Shown here: positions 21,501 to 35,725 of the stretch, piece by piece
Layout: each line of letters starts with the position of its first letter
Position numbering within the stretch: the first letter of the stretch is position 1
Source of the DNA: Erythrocercus mccallii
Taxonomy: Eukaryota > Chordata > Aves > Passeriformes > Dicruridae
Length of the DNA stretch: 64,000 nucleotides
Direction of reading: 5' to 3'
Assembly (NCBI GenBank): GCA_013397435.1
Contig: VZRG01000169.1
Coordinates: 120,832 to 184,831 of the forward strand
Translations under genes and position numbers: made by a program
The notes under the pieces: generated by a model
Databases searched by the model: none
The model's input: the letters and a program-made list of their open reading frames with translations, nothing else
What the model was told of the DNA's origin: nothing

Positions 21501-23524
21501 AGAGCTCCTGCACCCACCTGCCCATCCTCACCCACCAGTTCATTCATTAACCTCTGTCATCCCCCAGGCTGGCTCATGGCAGGCAGCATTTGGCACTGCT
21601 GTGCCTCCATGGCTGAGGAGATGCTTGTGGGAGCAACACCCAATTTCTCTGACTTGTGTCAAAGACTCAGGAAGGAGCTCAGGCTGGAGATCCTCCTCCC
21701 TCATTGTCAGGTTCTGGCCTGCCACACAGCCCTTTCCCTACTCCCATCTGCCTGCCAGCCTGGTGGACACCTGCAGAGGCAGAGCTGCCTCTCGGGGGGC
21801 GCAAGGCATGGCCAAAGCACACTGTATCCCTCTGAGCTTAGGGCATGGGCAGGAAGGCCCTACTCGCGGTGTTCCCAGATGAGGGACACTGGGAAGCAGG
21901 AGGTGGGTGGCTTGCAGAGCTCCATTCCTTCTCCCCAGAACTCACAATGGGATCACATCCCAGTAGACGTCCCAAGCCTACTGGCACAGAAAAATGACAC
22001 AAAAGAATGACACTGCTAGCCAAGCTGAGGATGCCTGGCTAGCTTGGAGGTAGAATGTGGGCTGTAGCCACTTCAAAGGGATGTTGACCCTACACTCAAG
22101 GCAGGAGACTGAACTCAACTCAGAGCCATCCCATGGCTTCATGTCTAATCTGATCCACTTTGCCCAGGGAAAGAGGGGCAAGCATCTGGAAAGGCTCTTG
22201 ACCCAGACCAGGCCAAAAGGACTGTGCTGTTGATGTCTTAATCCATGAGCCCTGGGAGGCAGGAAATACCCATAGCAGAGCATGGGCTGTCCTATGCCCT
22301 TGGCTGAGGCATAGTGTCTTCTCCCCACTCAAGGCTAGCCAGAGAAAGCTCCCTAACAGGAACCATTTCCAACCATTCCCTGCAGAAGGAAAGGGGAGTA
22401 GCAAAATACCAGGCACTGTTTCTAGGAAGCCACAAATTGCTCCTGTCTGGCTGCCTGCTGTTCTTAAGAGATACCACCCCGAGCAGACTACACATTATCC
22501 TGCCCTGCATCAAAACCCAGCCTGGTGCTCCTGGGCTCCAGATGCTTTGGACCCATGTGAGTTCCCAAAAAGGTGGTGGGTGCACTCACATGGGCGAGCG
22601 GAGTGTGTGGGAACACCCCCTGCCTGCTGGCATTACAGAGTGGAGCACAAAATTTTTTCCAAATAGCGGGGAGGCTTGAATTTTTGTAACACATTTTCAC
22701 TGGTTTCTGGCAGAAAGGATCTAATGAGAGCTGCTCCTAATGAACCATGTTCATTACAGACACAGCCCACTCCTAGAGGACTTGCTGTCCTGTTCAACAC
22801 CATCCCCAAAAGCCACATGCACCTAAGAAGTACGTGCACAACCACAGTGAAACCCTGCTAAACAGCCCTCTTGATTATCATCGGGATCATTATTATTTAC
22901 AGCATAGGCACTAACATACTACTTAAGCAGGAAGTGTTGAAGAAAGATTTAATGGGGATCTCAATTAAAGCTCTAACACAGGAACAACACAAATGCCACT
23001 CGTGGAGACTTTGAAAATTTGCCCAGTCCTCCCTCTGCCCCAAATTCAGCCATCTCTGTTCAGAAGTGCTCATTGCATATGGGGCTTATACAGGAATTCC
23101 GTTCTTCAGTACCTGGCTAGTAAAAACGTTGAGTATTTTCCCCAGCTGCCCTTCCCATTTGTTGCCACTCCAGAGGAGGGGACATGCTTGACCTACACCA
23201 AAACTTCCTAGTACGGACAGGCAAATTCTTCCCTGACCTGGACTTGCACCTGTGGCCACGATGGGAAAGTAAAAATTCCTCCTTCCTGGTCAGCACAGAG
23301 AGACAGCCACCGTGTTTGCATTCTCAAGATGCAGGCAGGGTAGGGATAATGCAGGCAGGGAAGGTATGCAAAGAGAGGAGAGTCATCTCATCTCGCACCC
23401 TTTGGCAGCTGGAGAGTACAACTGAGCAAAAGCATTCCTGAGCTCCCCAGAGGCCACCAGACTCAGGCCAGACAGAAACCCAGGAGCTTTCTCCCGCCTA
23501 AGGAAGAACAGCTTGCTTACATTC

Positions 23525-23611
23525 CTGTGCCAGGCACAGCCCCCAGCGCAGCGGTGACCAGCCCCCAGCCCTGCTGGGGTGGTCAGTGGAGCAGCCCAGG
23601 CGCTGTGCCTG
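23525..23611. repeat. Imperfect inverted repeat (hairpin)
   Basis: CAGGCACAGC at 23531-23540 is matched by its perfect reverse complement at 23602-23611. Further in, TGACCA-GCCCC near 23555 faces GGGGTGGTCA near 23576. The left arm is itself the palindrome CTGTGCC-A-GGCACAG (23525-23539). The whole can fold into a GC-rich stem of about 80 bases with internal mismatches. Confidence 0.6.
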
Positions 23612-26600
23612 GGCTGGGGTCACTGCTGAGACCACCGCCCTGGTGAGCTCAGGCAGTGAGCTCAGGCAGCCGCCCAGCCCGAGGCCATCTGGCATCCACT
23701 GGAGGCGGAGCAGCCAGTCCCTGCACTAGCCCAGGGTGTTGTCTGCCGGAGAGCCAGCTGCAATGTGCCTTGGACTTTGAATGAACTTTTGTGCTTTGGT
23801 GGGGTCTTGGCATCAGGTCGGTGCAGTCTATCGAGTAAGGACTGGCAAGGGAGCATGCTGATAATGCTTGCAGGTGATGAGAGGCTCCGAGGAGACACCA
23901 CACACCAAGAAGGACAGAATAACAGCAGCCCTGCTGGGACTGCCACCCCACCTCCCACAAATCTCAGCAACACACAACAGACACTTAAAACCAATCTATG
24001 TCACATAACACCCGAATGCTAACATTGAGGTGTTTTGGATGGCCAAACTCCATTGCAAAGATGCTACTCCCTCCAAATTGTGACCAGCCCCATAATTTTG
24101 CTTGGGTGATGATTTTTGGGTGGAACAAAAGTCCAGTCTCCTATCCTGTGACTCCAATGATCACATTAGGCCTCCAAACGTCTGAAGTCAAGAAAGGTAA
24201 CTCCCACCACCTCTTCAGTCTTGATCCCCTTGCAGCCTGTGATGTAGTTCCCATGGGCCAAGCTGTTTTGCAGACACAGGAGCAGTAATAAAACACAGAC
24301 CCTATTTCCTTCCCTGGGAATTAGGAACTTCAACAGCTGCCAAAGGCAGCAAAACTCTTTTGTGATTTGCAGAGTGTGGAAGGAAGCCTTTAGCAGTCAA
24401 AGCACTGTGAAGTGCTCCCAGAAACACCCACTCTGCCCCACCACACCCAGTCATCTACCAAAGACAGAGGATCAGAATCCAATCAGTCCGTGGCTCAAAA
24501 ACCACACAAGCTTTTGAAGAGGGGCTCCAAGGTATTCCAGTATCTTATCCCTGTGACAACACGGTGGAAGCTGATGAGACCTCACTCCCTTGTTCCACTG
24601 AGACACCTTTTAAGGGAGGGATATGGATCAGTACGGCCAAGCTCAGAGAAGAGATGGAAAAGCATCCAGAGAGTTGGCTTGGAAGGCCAGGACTTATCTC
24701 CATTTTATTAAGCCAAGAGCCAGGAGGATGCCTGGGAACAGCTCAGGAATCCCTGCAGAGCTTCAGAGAACAGGCACTGATGGCACAGGGATGTGCTATT
24801 CTGTGGCCTTTTTTTTTATTGTTTGGGCTTTGCTGAACTAGCCTGGAAGACCAGCTCTTTCTCAGGTGATTAATGTCTCCTCAGCAGAAACCTGCGGATG
24901 CAGATTCTGCTGTATCAGCCCGGGCTCACCTGCAGAGCGTGAATATCAGGTGCTTGGGCTGCCCTCAGGTTCACACAGGATTCATGGGAAAGGGAGATCA
25001 TCATCCTGATGACCTCTGTGTCCTCATACAGAGCTGGATGGGGGAGAAATGCAGCTCAGCATGTGGGAAAGGAGCTCTCAAGGGAACCAGCTCATGTTTT
25101 GGTCTGCTCTGGAAGTGCAGGACCTATCTGTAGGTGTGGATCTCTGGGTCAGCACGACTTTGCAGTGCCAGCAAATGCCACAGAGGTGGGAGAGGTACAG
25201 CTATGGGAACGGGAAACTTAAGAAAGGATCTGTGTTGCTATGTGCCAGATGGTACTTTCCTGAGTTGCCCTTCCCTAATGCATCACAAAATAAAACTCTC
25301 TGAGAACAACTCTGTAGAGCAAGGAGAAAAGCAGGTTTGGATATTGGGAGCTTCATGATGGAAGCTCCTTCCCTACACATTCCTAGCTGTTAGTTCAGCA
25401 GTCTCCAAGCACCCATGCTGTGCTGGAAAAGCCAAGCTTGGGCACCAGCTGGTGGGCTAGACTGGTGCTGCCTTGAAAGACTGTGAGTGAACAGGAGGTG
25501 TTGTCTTTGTCTCTTCCCAAGGACTTTCCAAATCTGTTTACAATTAGTTCTCCATGCAGGTGTGGGAGTTTGCCATGGACATATAACACACACCAAGACC
25601 AGGTGAGGGTCTGAGTCAACAGGCAGCATAGCCAGAGACTCTGGGTTCTCATGATAATGATTTCTGTCCAAGAGAGAACCCAAAACGTCTAACCAATGAA
25701 AGGATTGGGAAACTTTCCAGAGTTTCACCCTCCGGTACAATAATGAGCAAACATCCATCCGTTTCAAATAAATGATGCTGATGTGCACCATCCTGCAAAA
25801 TTGCAGGTACTCTGTTGCTAGATAGCTGCTTCTATCAGCCTGACATTTCCTGAACAAAGTTATCTTCCAGAGAACTGAACTGGCAAGTGGAGGGGAAGGA
25901 AGTATTGCAGAACTAGATTTATATCAAGAAGCTCCTGTTGCTGATGCACTGATGATAGGAAGATAAAACTTATTTCCTTCACATCATCTGTAGAGTGCAG
26001 ATGTTCCCCATTCCATATGCTGAAACTGCAGAAGAAGCTGAGACCTGAATTATGACCCACAGAAATCTAAATAAATCATCTTTCAATATCAGAGTGACCA
26101 AGACATATTCTTCCTTCCTGGAAAGGATGAAGTAATTCAGCCTTTCTTAGTCTCACATCTTTTCCAATAAATCCACCCTAGTCGCAGAGTTCACTGGTTG
26201 CAATAAAGGAGGCAAAACCCATACCAAGCTGCCAAGAAACTAAGAGGAGAAAAGATTAAGGGTGAGGAAAATCTGGACTAGCTCCTGAAAAGCATCATTG
26301 AATTGTTTACCAGGAGTTTCTCCATGGAGCTTATTTGTGACAAAAATACGAGAAAACATGCTTTAAGGTTTTCTGAATGAAAACAAAAGGTTGTTTGATC
26401 ATCTGGCCACCAGAGATGACTTGGAAAAAATCTTCCCGTGCCTGCAGAAATGAAGGAGGTGCGATGAGTTGGAACTCTAGAAGTGTCCATCACCTGTCAT
26501 TATTGCATGAAAAAGCAGCAGGCAGAGGGACTTTTTGGATGCAGGTAGCTCAGTATCAGCAGTGAAGGCAGTGTAACTAGGGAGAAGGATTTGCCCTCGT

Positions 26601-29600
26601 GGACTACATGGGGCTTGTCATTAAGACTCAGGCGAAGAGTGGTATCAATACACATGAGACATCAAGAAACCTGGACTTAAAAGCAGGTGCTGCCAGGATG
26701 CTGATACTATTTTGGTTTCTGAAACCCAAGCATTACAAATCATAGTAGAGTCAGGTGCTAAAAAGGCCTTAGAAACTGACCCATAACCAAAAGAGTGCCA
26801 CTGGTGGTTATCAAGAGCTGGGATGTCAGTGTGGATATTTGTAGCTTTTTACCTTAGGAACAGTACAAAATTAGGAGGAAAATCCTGTATTAAAGGAGAT
26901 GATCCTGAGAAAAGGATGTTCCTATGGAAAATGCAGCCACTACAGGTTCTGCTAAGCTCTCTGGCCTGCTTATGGATGAAGGTGGCTTTTGCCTTTTGGA
27001 CAGGGTTTTGAATCTGATTTTGTTTCATGTTGAGCAGAAGTTTTAACAATTGTCCTACTGGAACTGAATCTGGGAAATGTTGTTCCTGCCAGAAGCTGGT
27101 GGTCTCCATCCCAAGATCTGTTTCTACAGATGGTTATTGAGGGTCTCTGTTGGCCTCAACAGCAGTCAGGAACTGGAAGAACAAAAAAAAACCACCCTTG
27201 CTCACCACAAAGAGAGAGGAAAAGGCCCATCAAGGTGGAGTGTGGAGATGCATCTATGTCAGGAGTTGGACAAGAACTGTTACAACACCAAAAGTATTTC
27301 AGACGTGCAGTTGTGTTTGCAAACCCCAGCCTAGCCTGGATTAACTTCTAGGCCTTCAGCCTCACCTTCAGTTTTGCCTTAAACCAGATGGAAAAGCTGT
27401 GTGAGATCATCCATTGCTCATCTCTGTGTCAGCACCAGATGACACATCATCACGTGTACTGTCCATCCTGACTATTACCACCTCTGAGGGATGAAATTTC
27501 CAACCCCTGCCCTCAGGACTCCTTTCTTAATGGCTCCTTGTCTCAGAAAGCCTTTGCCTGCAGTAGGCCTGGATGTTATTTAATCTCTCAGTCCACCTAA
27601 GTAGGACTACAAAAAAGTACCAGAAGCTTGACACGCACACTTGGACAATATTGATAAGGAGGAATTTGCCCAACCTTGATCCTGAAGGATGATCTTGACT
27701 CTCTTAGCCATTTTCCACCCTGTACCATTGCATACATTAGTGATTTCTTTTGGTCCAACACAATGCAAAGATGCTTTTGAATGTTAAAAAATCACCATGG
27801 GTCTCTTGATGGACAAAAAGGTATAGACCTCCATTCTGGGGTCTGAAATTCCATGAAAGACAACTGATCACCCCTTGCCACAGGTCTGGAGCCCTTCTGG
27901 AATGACAAAATCCTTGTTGCACTTTGTTATTTCTCCTGCAATCTCACTCCACTGCTGCTTTTACAAAACCAAGTAATTGGCCACTGAAATGGTTATGAAA
28001 TGATGCAGTAATATTTCACCACATCTACTATTTCATCAGAAAAGGACACACAAGTAAGAGAAATGACTGTATGTCACTTTGTATTTAGATAAAGTATCTT
28101 AAGACATATAGGTACCCGTGGCAGCAGCATAACTGACTGCTGGACAGGTATAAGACATGCAACTCTTCCCTAGTAAAACTTTTCTTCTTTTCCAGCATCT
28201 CCTTTAAATTAGGAAGTGAAAGCCAGGTTCCATAGTTTTCACTGGCTTATTTAATTACAGATTTTCATCATTAGTCTAACACATAACATCTGATTTCTTA
28301 ATCATGAATAATAAATGGCTCTGTTGATTTAATTGTCCTCTGATGAATCCCATCTGTATTTGGAAAAATAAAATATTTCTACAGTTTTTCTACAAAAAAG
28401 AATTATGAATATTGGCCAATTTTGCCCCTAAAGTTACCTTTAAGAAACACTCCTTCTTCTTTTTAGCTAGGCAATCATTTCCCTAAGTATCTGTCAGGAT
28501 TACTTTCTTGCCCTTAAATAGCAACCAGACAAGTCATCGCCATCAACATAAAAATTATCTCCATCATCAAGCCAGCTGTGTTCATCCAACAAGCAAATAA
28601 ACCAAACTGCAACAACAGCCCTCGAGGCTCAAAGCTGCAAAGAGCTCTCCAACTCTGCCAGAGCTAAAGCCTTTGCTTTGGCCCCACAGTCCTTCGAGGA
28701 CCGAGGCAGCTGGTTCCCACTGAGGGAGAGGTGCCCAAAGGCCTTTGATTCTCTGGCCCTCGAGGAAAGGTGCTCAGCATCCTGCAGGATATCAAGGGCT
28801 GCCAGGATAACACGAAACAGTGTGCCAGTTTGCTGTGGGAGATACTGACTGCCACATTCTGCATGGAAGAGACAGTACCGCCGGGATGGAGTTACAATAA
28901 AAAATAATGGGAATATCAGAGGGGTCTGGAGAGTAAGGGCAATAGTGAGAGCAAGGCCTTGTGCACACACACACAAGAAATGCCCACTGACTTCACAAAC
29001 AAATTTAACATGCCTCCTCAAAGTTTAATCTGTTGACCAGAGTCTCTCTCTGACACTTGTCCTGGAAACATCATAAACACATTTACAAAAACATGCTGAG
29101 AAATGGATTCCTTGAAAGCAAATTTGCTCATGTCAAATCACCAAGAGTCCCAAATTTCTGCAAACACATTATGCTGGCTGGCTCCTGCTGGGATTAACTT
29201 CAAGCAGTGAATTGACATGAACACTAAGGGGTCCCTCAGATCACTAGCATCAAAGAGCCACCTCAAAAACAACATCTTGCTGAGAGTTGCCTTGGCTACA
29301 CAGCTGAAGGAAGTGTCTTGTGGGGGTTGACTGGTGAAGGGTGGGGGATGTCACCAGACCCTTCCAGGATGACCTGAGGCATGAATCATGAACCGTGCCC
29401 AGTGATCTTAAATGGGCAGCACCACAATCCAGGAGTGTTGGCACAACTGCTGCTCCACTCCATGTCCTTGCCCTGTGTATCACCCTGGGGAGACTCAGTC
29501 TGGAGGCTCATGCTCACTGGACTCGGTGGGCCAGGTCTTAGGGGATTCCAGCTTGGGAGGGGATCAGGTGTCCCTCTCCTCACCAGCACAGCTTCCTCAT

Positions 29601-30639
29601 ACTTTTGGCTATTCCTGTCCTGATGGTAAACAGATAATATCTGGTTTTCCCTGTAAAAAAACTCCTTATAAATGACTACGTTATCAGGCTGCCTGCCAGT
29701 CAGTTCACACAGGCCAAAGATGATCATCTTTTGATCATCTCTGACCTCTGCATGCATCATGTCTGTACAGGTGCTGTAGCTTCCTCTGCTCAGTGTTGGA
29801 GGCTGTTTCTCCTGCCCTCAGCTGCTACATTTCAGCAAATGGGCCATCTTTTCCCAATTCAGTTCTTCTTTCACACCTTCCTGAATGCCAATTGTTGCTG
29901 CCTGAGCATAGAGAAGTTTGTGGGATCCCAGAGATCTCAGTGCCCCGGCATCATCTCCTTCCACCTACGACACCAGGAACCACTGCCCTGGGAGGTGGAC
30001 CGGCTGTCCTCTGCAAGTCACAACTTCACACCTTCGCTGCGGAGAATTTGCTTGTTTGACATGGGAAAATTTGCCCTCAAGAAATCTCTCAGTGTATTAT
30101 CTTAATCAAGCCAGAAAACACAAGCCACCTCCAAGAAGAGGGGGTGAATTTGGATCCACACAGCTGGCTGAGAGGAGTACAGATCTTGCATCTATCTCCC
30201 TTCTCACCTCCCATTGTTTGATATGCTCACCTGGTGCATCTCATTTCTGAGCCCTCAGTGGGAGGACAGGGTAGGCTGATCTGTACGCCAGTATCTGATC
30301 TTCACGGCAAAATATGATGTGCCAGCCATAACCAGAACTCCTGCATCTAAGAGAGGTTTGTGTGTGCTGCTTGGAAACCATCCTGCCTCCAAAGACAAGA
30401 ATGCTCCGTGTGTGTGCTTGCACACATTAAGTGCTTATGCAGGCGTGTGTGGGCATGTGAACACAGGTACATGTGTGCATATGCTCACACGCATATCTTC
30501 CCTTTGCATATTAATCTTGCTGCTCTGTAGCCCACATCGAGGGCCAGGTGTGTTCCATCAAAATTCTCCACTTATGTCTGGCCTTGAATTTGCACTACTA
30601 AGTGCTTGGGTGAAAAAAAAAAAAAAAAAGGGGGCACGA

Positions 30640-31010
30640 TTTGCCGCTTTTGTCTGCCCTGTGAGTTAGCACAGGGAAACGAACTACAACTGTTCTCAGC
30701 AGCTCACCCAGATGAGAGGAGGACAGCAAGCCCCCGAGGGGCTGAGGTTCCAGCCGCCCTTTCCAGGCCGCTCCCAGAATTTTCAGTTTGCACGGAGAGT
30801 TTTGGGAAAGGCTGCTGCTGCTGCAGCAGCTCCCGCAAGTGCTGCTGCCTCTGCGCCTCTGTGGGCCCGCGGCGGGCAGAGCTGCCAGCGGTCGTTAGGA
30901 GGAAGCAGAGCACCGCGCTCCGTGCGCGGCAGCGCCGGGGCCGCCTCTCCTCCTTTCCTCCCCCTCTGCCCTGACACGTGTGACAAACTAAGCGACAGAA
31001 GACACTTGGG
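30640..31010. promoter_or_regulatory. CpG-rich block in IGFBP5 intron 1
   Basis: After a 17-base A-run (30613-30629) the sequence becomes GC- and CpG-rich (CCCGCGGCGGGC near 30867, CGCGCTCCGTGCGCGGCAGCG near 30915) for about 300 bases, then returns to ordinary composition. It lies about 6 kb inside intron 1. It could be an intronic enhancer or alternative promoter. A CTG/CAG run and a CACGTG-containing ACACGTGTGA lie inside or at its edge. Confidence 0.45.
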
Positions 31011-34000
31011 GATGTCTTGAAGCTGGCAGAGAAGGTACCCCGTGTTTCCTACCCCCTTTTGTCAAGCCTGAGGGGACACGCCGTAGCCAAGCAAACGCTT
31101 CCAATCGCACACGACTGGGCTCGTGTCACTGACGTGCCAAAGCCGCGACGATCATCTGGGCTCAGGATGCTGCTGCTGCTGCTGCTTAAGTATGACACAA
31201 GGAGGCACAATGGCCTCCTCCAGCATCCTTCAAGTTTGCAGAGGCTCCCGTTTGAGACCAGCCCCTGCTCTCCGCTGTGGTGGTGCAAGCTCTGGAGGGG
31301 CTCCCTGTGCTGACCTGGAGTGGCTCCAGGGCTGTGTGGAAGCTCGGGGCCAGCTCTGTCACTCATGCACGCACGCACGCACAGAGCCACGTCTTTTCTC
31401 CGGTGAACTCTGCTGGCACTCGGCAGGGATTTCATTTAGATCAACTATTTAATATTCTCTCTCCTTCCTTAGAAACCAGGCTGCCGAAAATCCTTCCAGC
31501 TAAGGCCCCGCCTTTCCTGTTTGAACCACCCCATCCCTTCCTCCCCCGTACCGCAGAAACTCAGCACTCTTGCTGGCACCTGATGGATTTCACTCTCTCT
31601 CTCTTTTATATATATATTGTTATTGAAACTCCAGATCAAAAGAAAAATGGAGATTTTCCTGTTTTGTGTCTGAGGTTTTGCAGGCCTGTTGATACTAGCT
31701 TTCACCTTGACAGCTGGGAGCTGCTCTGCTCAATGGACCTGCCGCTCGCAGCAGCCGGGTCCCTCCCAGAGTGACATGTGCACAAGCCAGCACATCCCAA
31801 GCGCCCTGCTCCCATGACCCCTGCCCTAACCCTCACCCCCACCCCGGACCTTGGCATGGAGCTGCCCACCTGCCTCGCCACAACCCCTTTGCTCACCCCT
31901 GAAGCCCCGCATCCCCAAACGTAGAGCAGGCGAGTACGGGAAGGGGGAATGGGGTGGGGGGAAATATGCTGGAGAGCAATAAAGGACAGCACCAAACATA
32001 AGCTGCAGGAAATTTGAGCTCGGCAGCACTCCTCCTCCTCCACCTTTCAGCTGACGCAGCAAAGATGATTTTCTTAGGGCTAATTCTGCAAACCCCCCCA
32101 CTCCCCTCCTGGTTATCGTTGGCTCACGGTTTCATGAGGAAACTTGCCAGGTCTTGCTCGCTTTCTAGAAAGAGAGCAGGAATGAGAGAGAAGGAAATAT
32201 TTGACAACCTTTGTTTTTCCATGAGCCTTTTTGGGGCAGCAGGCTCCAGTCTGTGCCCTCCGCTTCCTGGTGCTCAGCCTGACCTTGCTGTCTCAGCAGG
32301 AGGAAGTCTGGCAGGAGCACACGGGAGAAAAATGGAAAGACGTGGTGTATTTCAAAGGAAACCTAAACAAAACAGAGAAAACCCAGAATCCTGCAGCCTG
32401 TGCCATAAATGAAGCTCATTCATGTTTTTTTACCAGGAGCAGTCAATTGCAGATGTGATGTTTGGATTTCAGTAAAGGACAGTGTCTGACTGTTGCAGGA
32501 GGAAGGATTACAGGGACCATCCTGTCAGTACCTACATATCCATCTACTTAAAACAAGTCCTACTAAGGCTCTTTAATTCTACACTTGCTTTCATTTCAGA
32601 TCTCTGAACAAACCAGGAGGACATTCTGCTCATTACCTCTAGCATTCCTCAATACCACTGTGCCCAGCATACACATGAGGAAACTGAGGCATGGTGCCTG
32701 CAAGCATCTTGCCCCTGGGCAAGACATCTGCTCTATAGCAAAGCTAAGTCTGGTCTCCCAGGCTCTGGCTCTTGCAGCGCTGCTCAATGCATTTCTATCT
32801 TGTCCATAAGGAGAAAAGCATCTGCAATTTTAAACTTGGCCAGCACAAAGGCAGAAACAGATAGAAATACAGTTTGATCTAGTCCTCACCACTGTCACAT
32901 AGTTTAATTTGCCGAGTGCTGATTTTTTCTTAGCGGTTTGCAGCTCAGGGCCAATTTTGGTCATTGATAGATGGGAGCACCAGGCCAGCTTCCCCAGTGC
33001 ACAGTCCCTGTGCTGCTGGCCAAACTGGCAGAGGCCAGAAAGTTCAAGTCAAACTTCATTTCTTTTCTTGCCCTGTTGCTTAGAAACATGCCTATGAAAA
33101 TATACTTTGTTCTCACACGCTACCAGTCAAATGCCAAGTGACTTTTTTCCCCCCCTCTCCCATCCTCAGGAATTCCTGATTTATTTTTTATTTCTTTTTT
33201 GCAATTGCATAAATCTCAAGAGGAGCCTGCTGGTCTCCTGTGGCTTCTTGCAGCAGCCTTTCCAATCCAGGCTCATCTGCTGTCTGTGAACAAAACCTGT
33301 CGAAAAGAGGCCCCTGCAGCACTTGTGGAGTCCAAACTGGAAGTGCAGGTAGTGCCAGGGGGTTGGTTTGCATGACAAACCTGCCACCCCCTTTCCTGTC
33401 CCTCTCCTTGTTCATTCAACACGTATTCCCCATCCCAAGAAAATCAAAAGCAGCAGAACAAGGGACCTGGCTAAAGTTTTCACACAAAGCACCTGCTAAA
33501 GGACCAGTTCCTTGGGAAGTGCAAGGCAGGTGAAATGGAAAGATATTCATGCTGGGAGCCAAGCACCAAAGCTTTTTCAGGTATCTGTATGAGGCACCCT
33601 CAGCACAGGCACAGGGATAGGCCATGCTCTCCTGCTGGGTTTCAGCTGCATGGCTTTGCCTTCCCAACTACACTGCCTGCCCCTGGCCACGCACACACGT
33701 GCAGAGTAAATAAACACCAGGATGACACGCTCGCTCCGGGATACTTCGCCTATCTCTGCTGACAGTGGTTACTGCCCACCTTCCTGGGCTCCACAGCAGG
33801 AACATGGCTCCTGGCCTCACCCTCTACTCCCTGTGCAGGTCAACTCCCAACCCTCACCTCTTACAGCTGCCTTTCAAAAAACCAAGCTCAGCTTTGCTGT
33901 TTCTGGCTGATTAAAGGGAGTTTGGACATCTGATGTCATTCGAGGGAGGGGGGATGTTATTACACACAGAATTTGGTTTTGCTCTGAAGGATGGTGCGTA

Positions 34001-34929
34001 GCAACGCAACCACTGCCTGCAAGGAGCAAAGGGGAAAAATAATAAAAGCATCACGATTTATTAGGTGCTAGAAAGGAGAAACGGATTCCTGTAGCATGGG
34101 TTTGCTAACAAGTAGAAATGACTGTTTCATGGACCAGAAAAAGTGAGGGTTTCTGGTTTTTTTGAGATTTTTTTGCCAAGTGGTCCCCCGGACATACAGA
34201 CACCCTCCGTACCTGCCCTTCACACCATGGCAGAAATACAGATGTATTTGGAGGAACATAGAGAACTTGTCCTCACATGAGCTACAGGATCCAGAAATGG
34301 GAGTGAAATCAATGTCAAAATGAAGGAGCGCTTTCTTTCATGCTTTTGTCACACACAAGGTGCAAACATTTCAGAAGCTTGGCCTCGCACTGGTGCTGCC
34401 ATGCTCGCCTTCATGCTTGCTTTTAACCTGTTCTTGCCCGTTATTAGCCACACCACCATTATTTTTTGCAAACGCATATCCTGTCCCTAGTGCACCTGCT
34501 CCCTTCATCTCCCTGCGCTAAAGTCCTCTGCCCAACGAAGATTTCCAGGAGCCAGGAGACAGAAAAGCGGGCTGTAGTGATTCCAAGGAGGAAGTGTGAG
34601 GCAAAGCAACAAACCTGGGGCTGGCTGAGGACTTTGGGAACGGGGCTGCTGATTGTAAGGACATGCCCTGCTCTCCTCTGTACCTCAATCTGCAAAGATC
34701 AGCTCAGGCCCCAGAACAAGGTGGGAGGTATGGTGATAGAAAGTTGTCAGGAAGAGGGATGCAGAAAAGATGTAAAGGATGCAACTGGGGAAGGACTGGG
34801 ATGCAGTTGTGACTAAAAGGATGCATCTGGGAAGTGGGGAAAGAAACTCCTTCCACTGGAGATGGGACAACCAAGAGGCGATGAGGGAAGGCAAGGTGGG
34901 GGGAGGCTGTGAGATGATGCAACAGGAGG

Positions 34930-35725
34930 TTTGACCAGAGCACAGATGGAAAGGAGGATGGGAAAAGTGGTACGGGGCATGGAAGAACAGTTAGGGCGAT
35001 GGAAAAGTACCCACAAAGATGGAAAAGCAACTGTGGGTGTGGGTGGAAGAACAGCTAGAAAGATGTGAAAGTAGCTGGAAAGGTGGAAAAGCAATAGGGG
35101 GTTGAAAGAGCAGCTGGACAAGTGGTGGTGGTGGAGAAGCAGATAGAAAAAATGGAAAAGCAACTGGGGGCTTGGAAAAGTTGCTCATGGAGGGGGTGGG
35201 GAAGAGAGAGAATGGGGAAATAGCTAGAAAGGTGGAACAGCAGCCAGAGTGTGTAATTGTGTGCGAGAAAGGGAAAAGTCAGGCAGAAAGACAGAAAAGT
35301 AGCCACAAAGACGGAAAAGCAGCTGGTGGTGGTGCAGGGGAATGGAGGAGCCGGGAAGTCGAAAAAGCACACGGCGGGGGGAGGGGGGGGGGGTGGGGAT
35401 GGAAAACCGGGCGGAAAGATGGAAAAGTAGCCGGGAAGGCGGCAAAGCAAATGGGGGCATGGAACAGCACTTGGGAAGATGGAAAAGCAGCCGGCGGGAT
35501 GGGAAAGCAGCGGCGGGGGCAGGGAAGGGCAGCCAGTGGGAGGGAGCAGAAAAGCAAGCGGAAAGATGGAAAGGGAGCCGGAAAGACGGAAAAGCAAGCG
35601 GAGGGTCATGGAAGAGCACCCGGAACGAAGGAAAACGGAGCCGGGAGCTGGCGGCAGGGTGGAAAAAAGCAGGCGGAAAGATCGAAAAGGAGCCTCCAAG
35701 GCGGATAAGCATCCGGGAGAGCTGC
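34930..35725 (+). repeat. 20-bp purine-rich minisatellite next to IGFBP5 exon 1
   Basis: About 800 bases of degenerate tandem units of roughly 20 bp, consensus GATGGAAAAGCAGCTGGAAA on the + strand. Units are clearest at 34990-35170 and 35410-35620; indels and G-rich insertions blur the period elsewhere. In the IGFBP5 nascent transcript it is pyrimidine-rich (TTTTCC repeats). It ends about 25 bases from the exon-1 splice donor. Because the unit lacks stops in several frames, long open frames occur on both strands, none with real protein character. Confidence 0.85.

Noticed and set aside
35055..35708. 214-codon minus and 178-codon plus frames
   Set aside because: Both are translations of the 20-bp minisatellite; the open state on both strands follows from the repeat unit.
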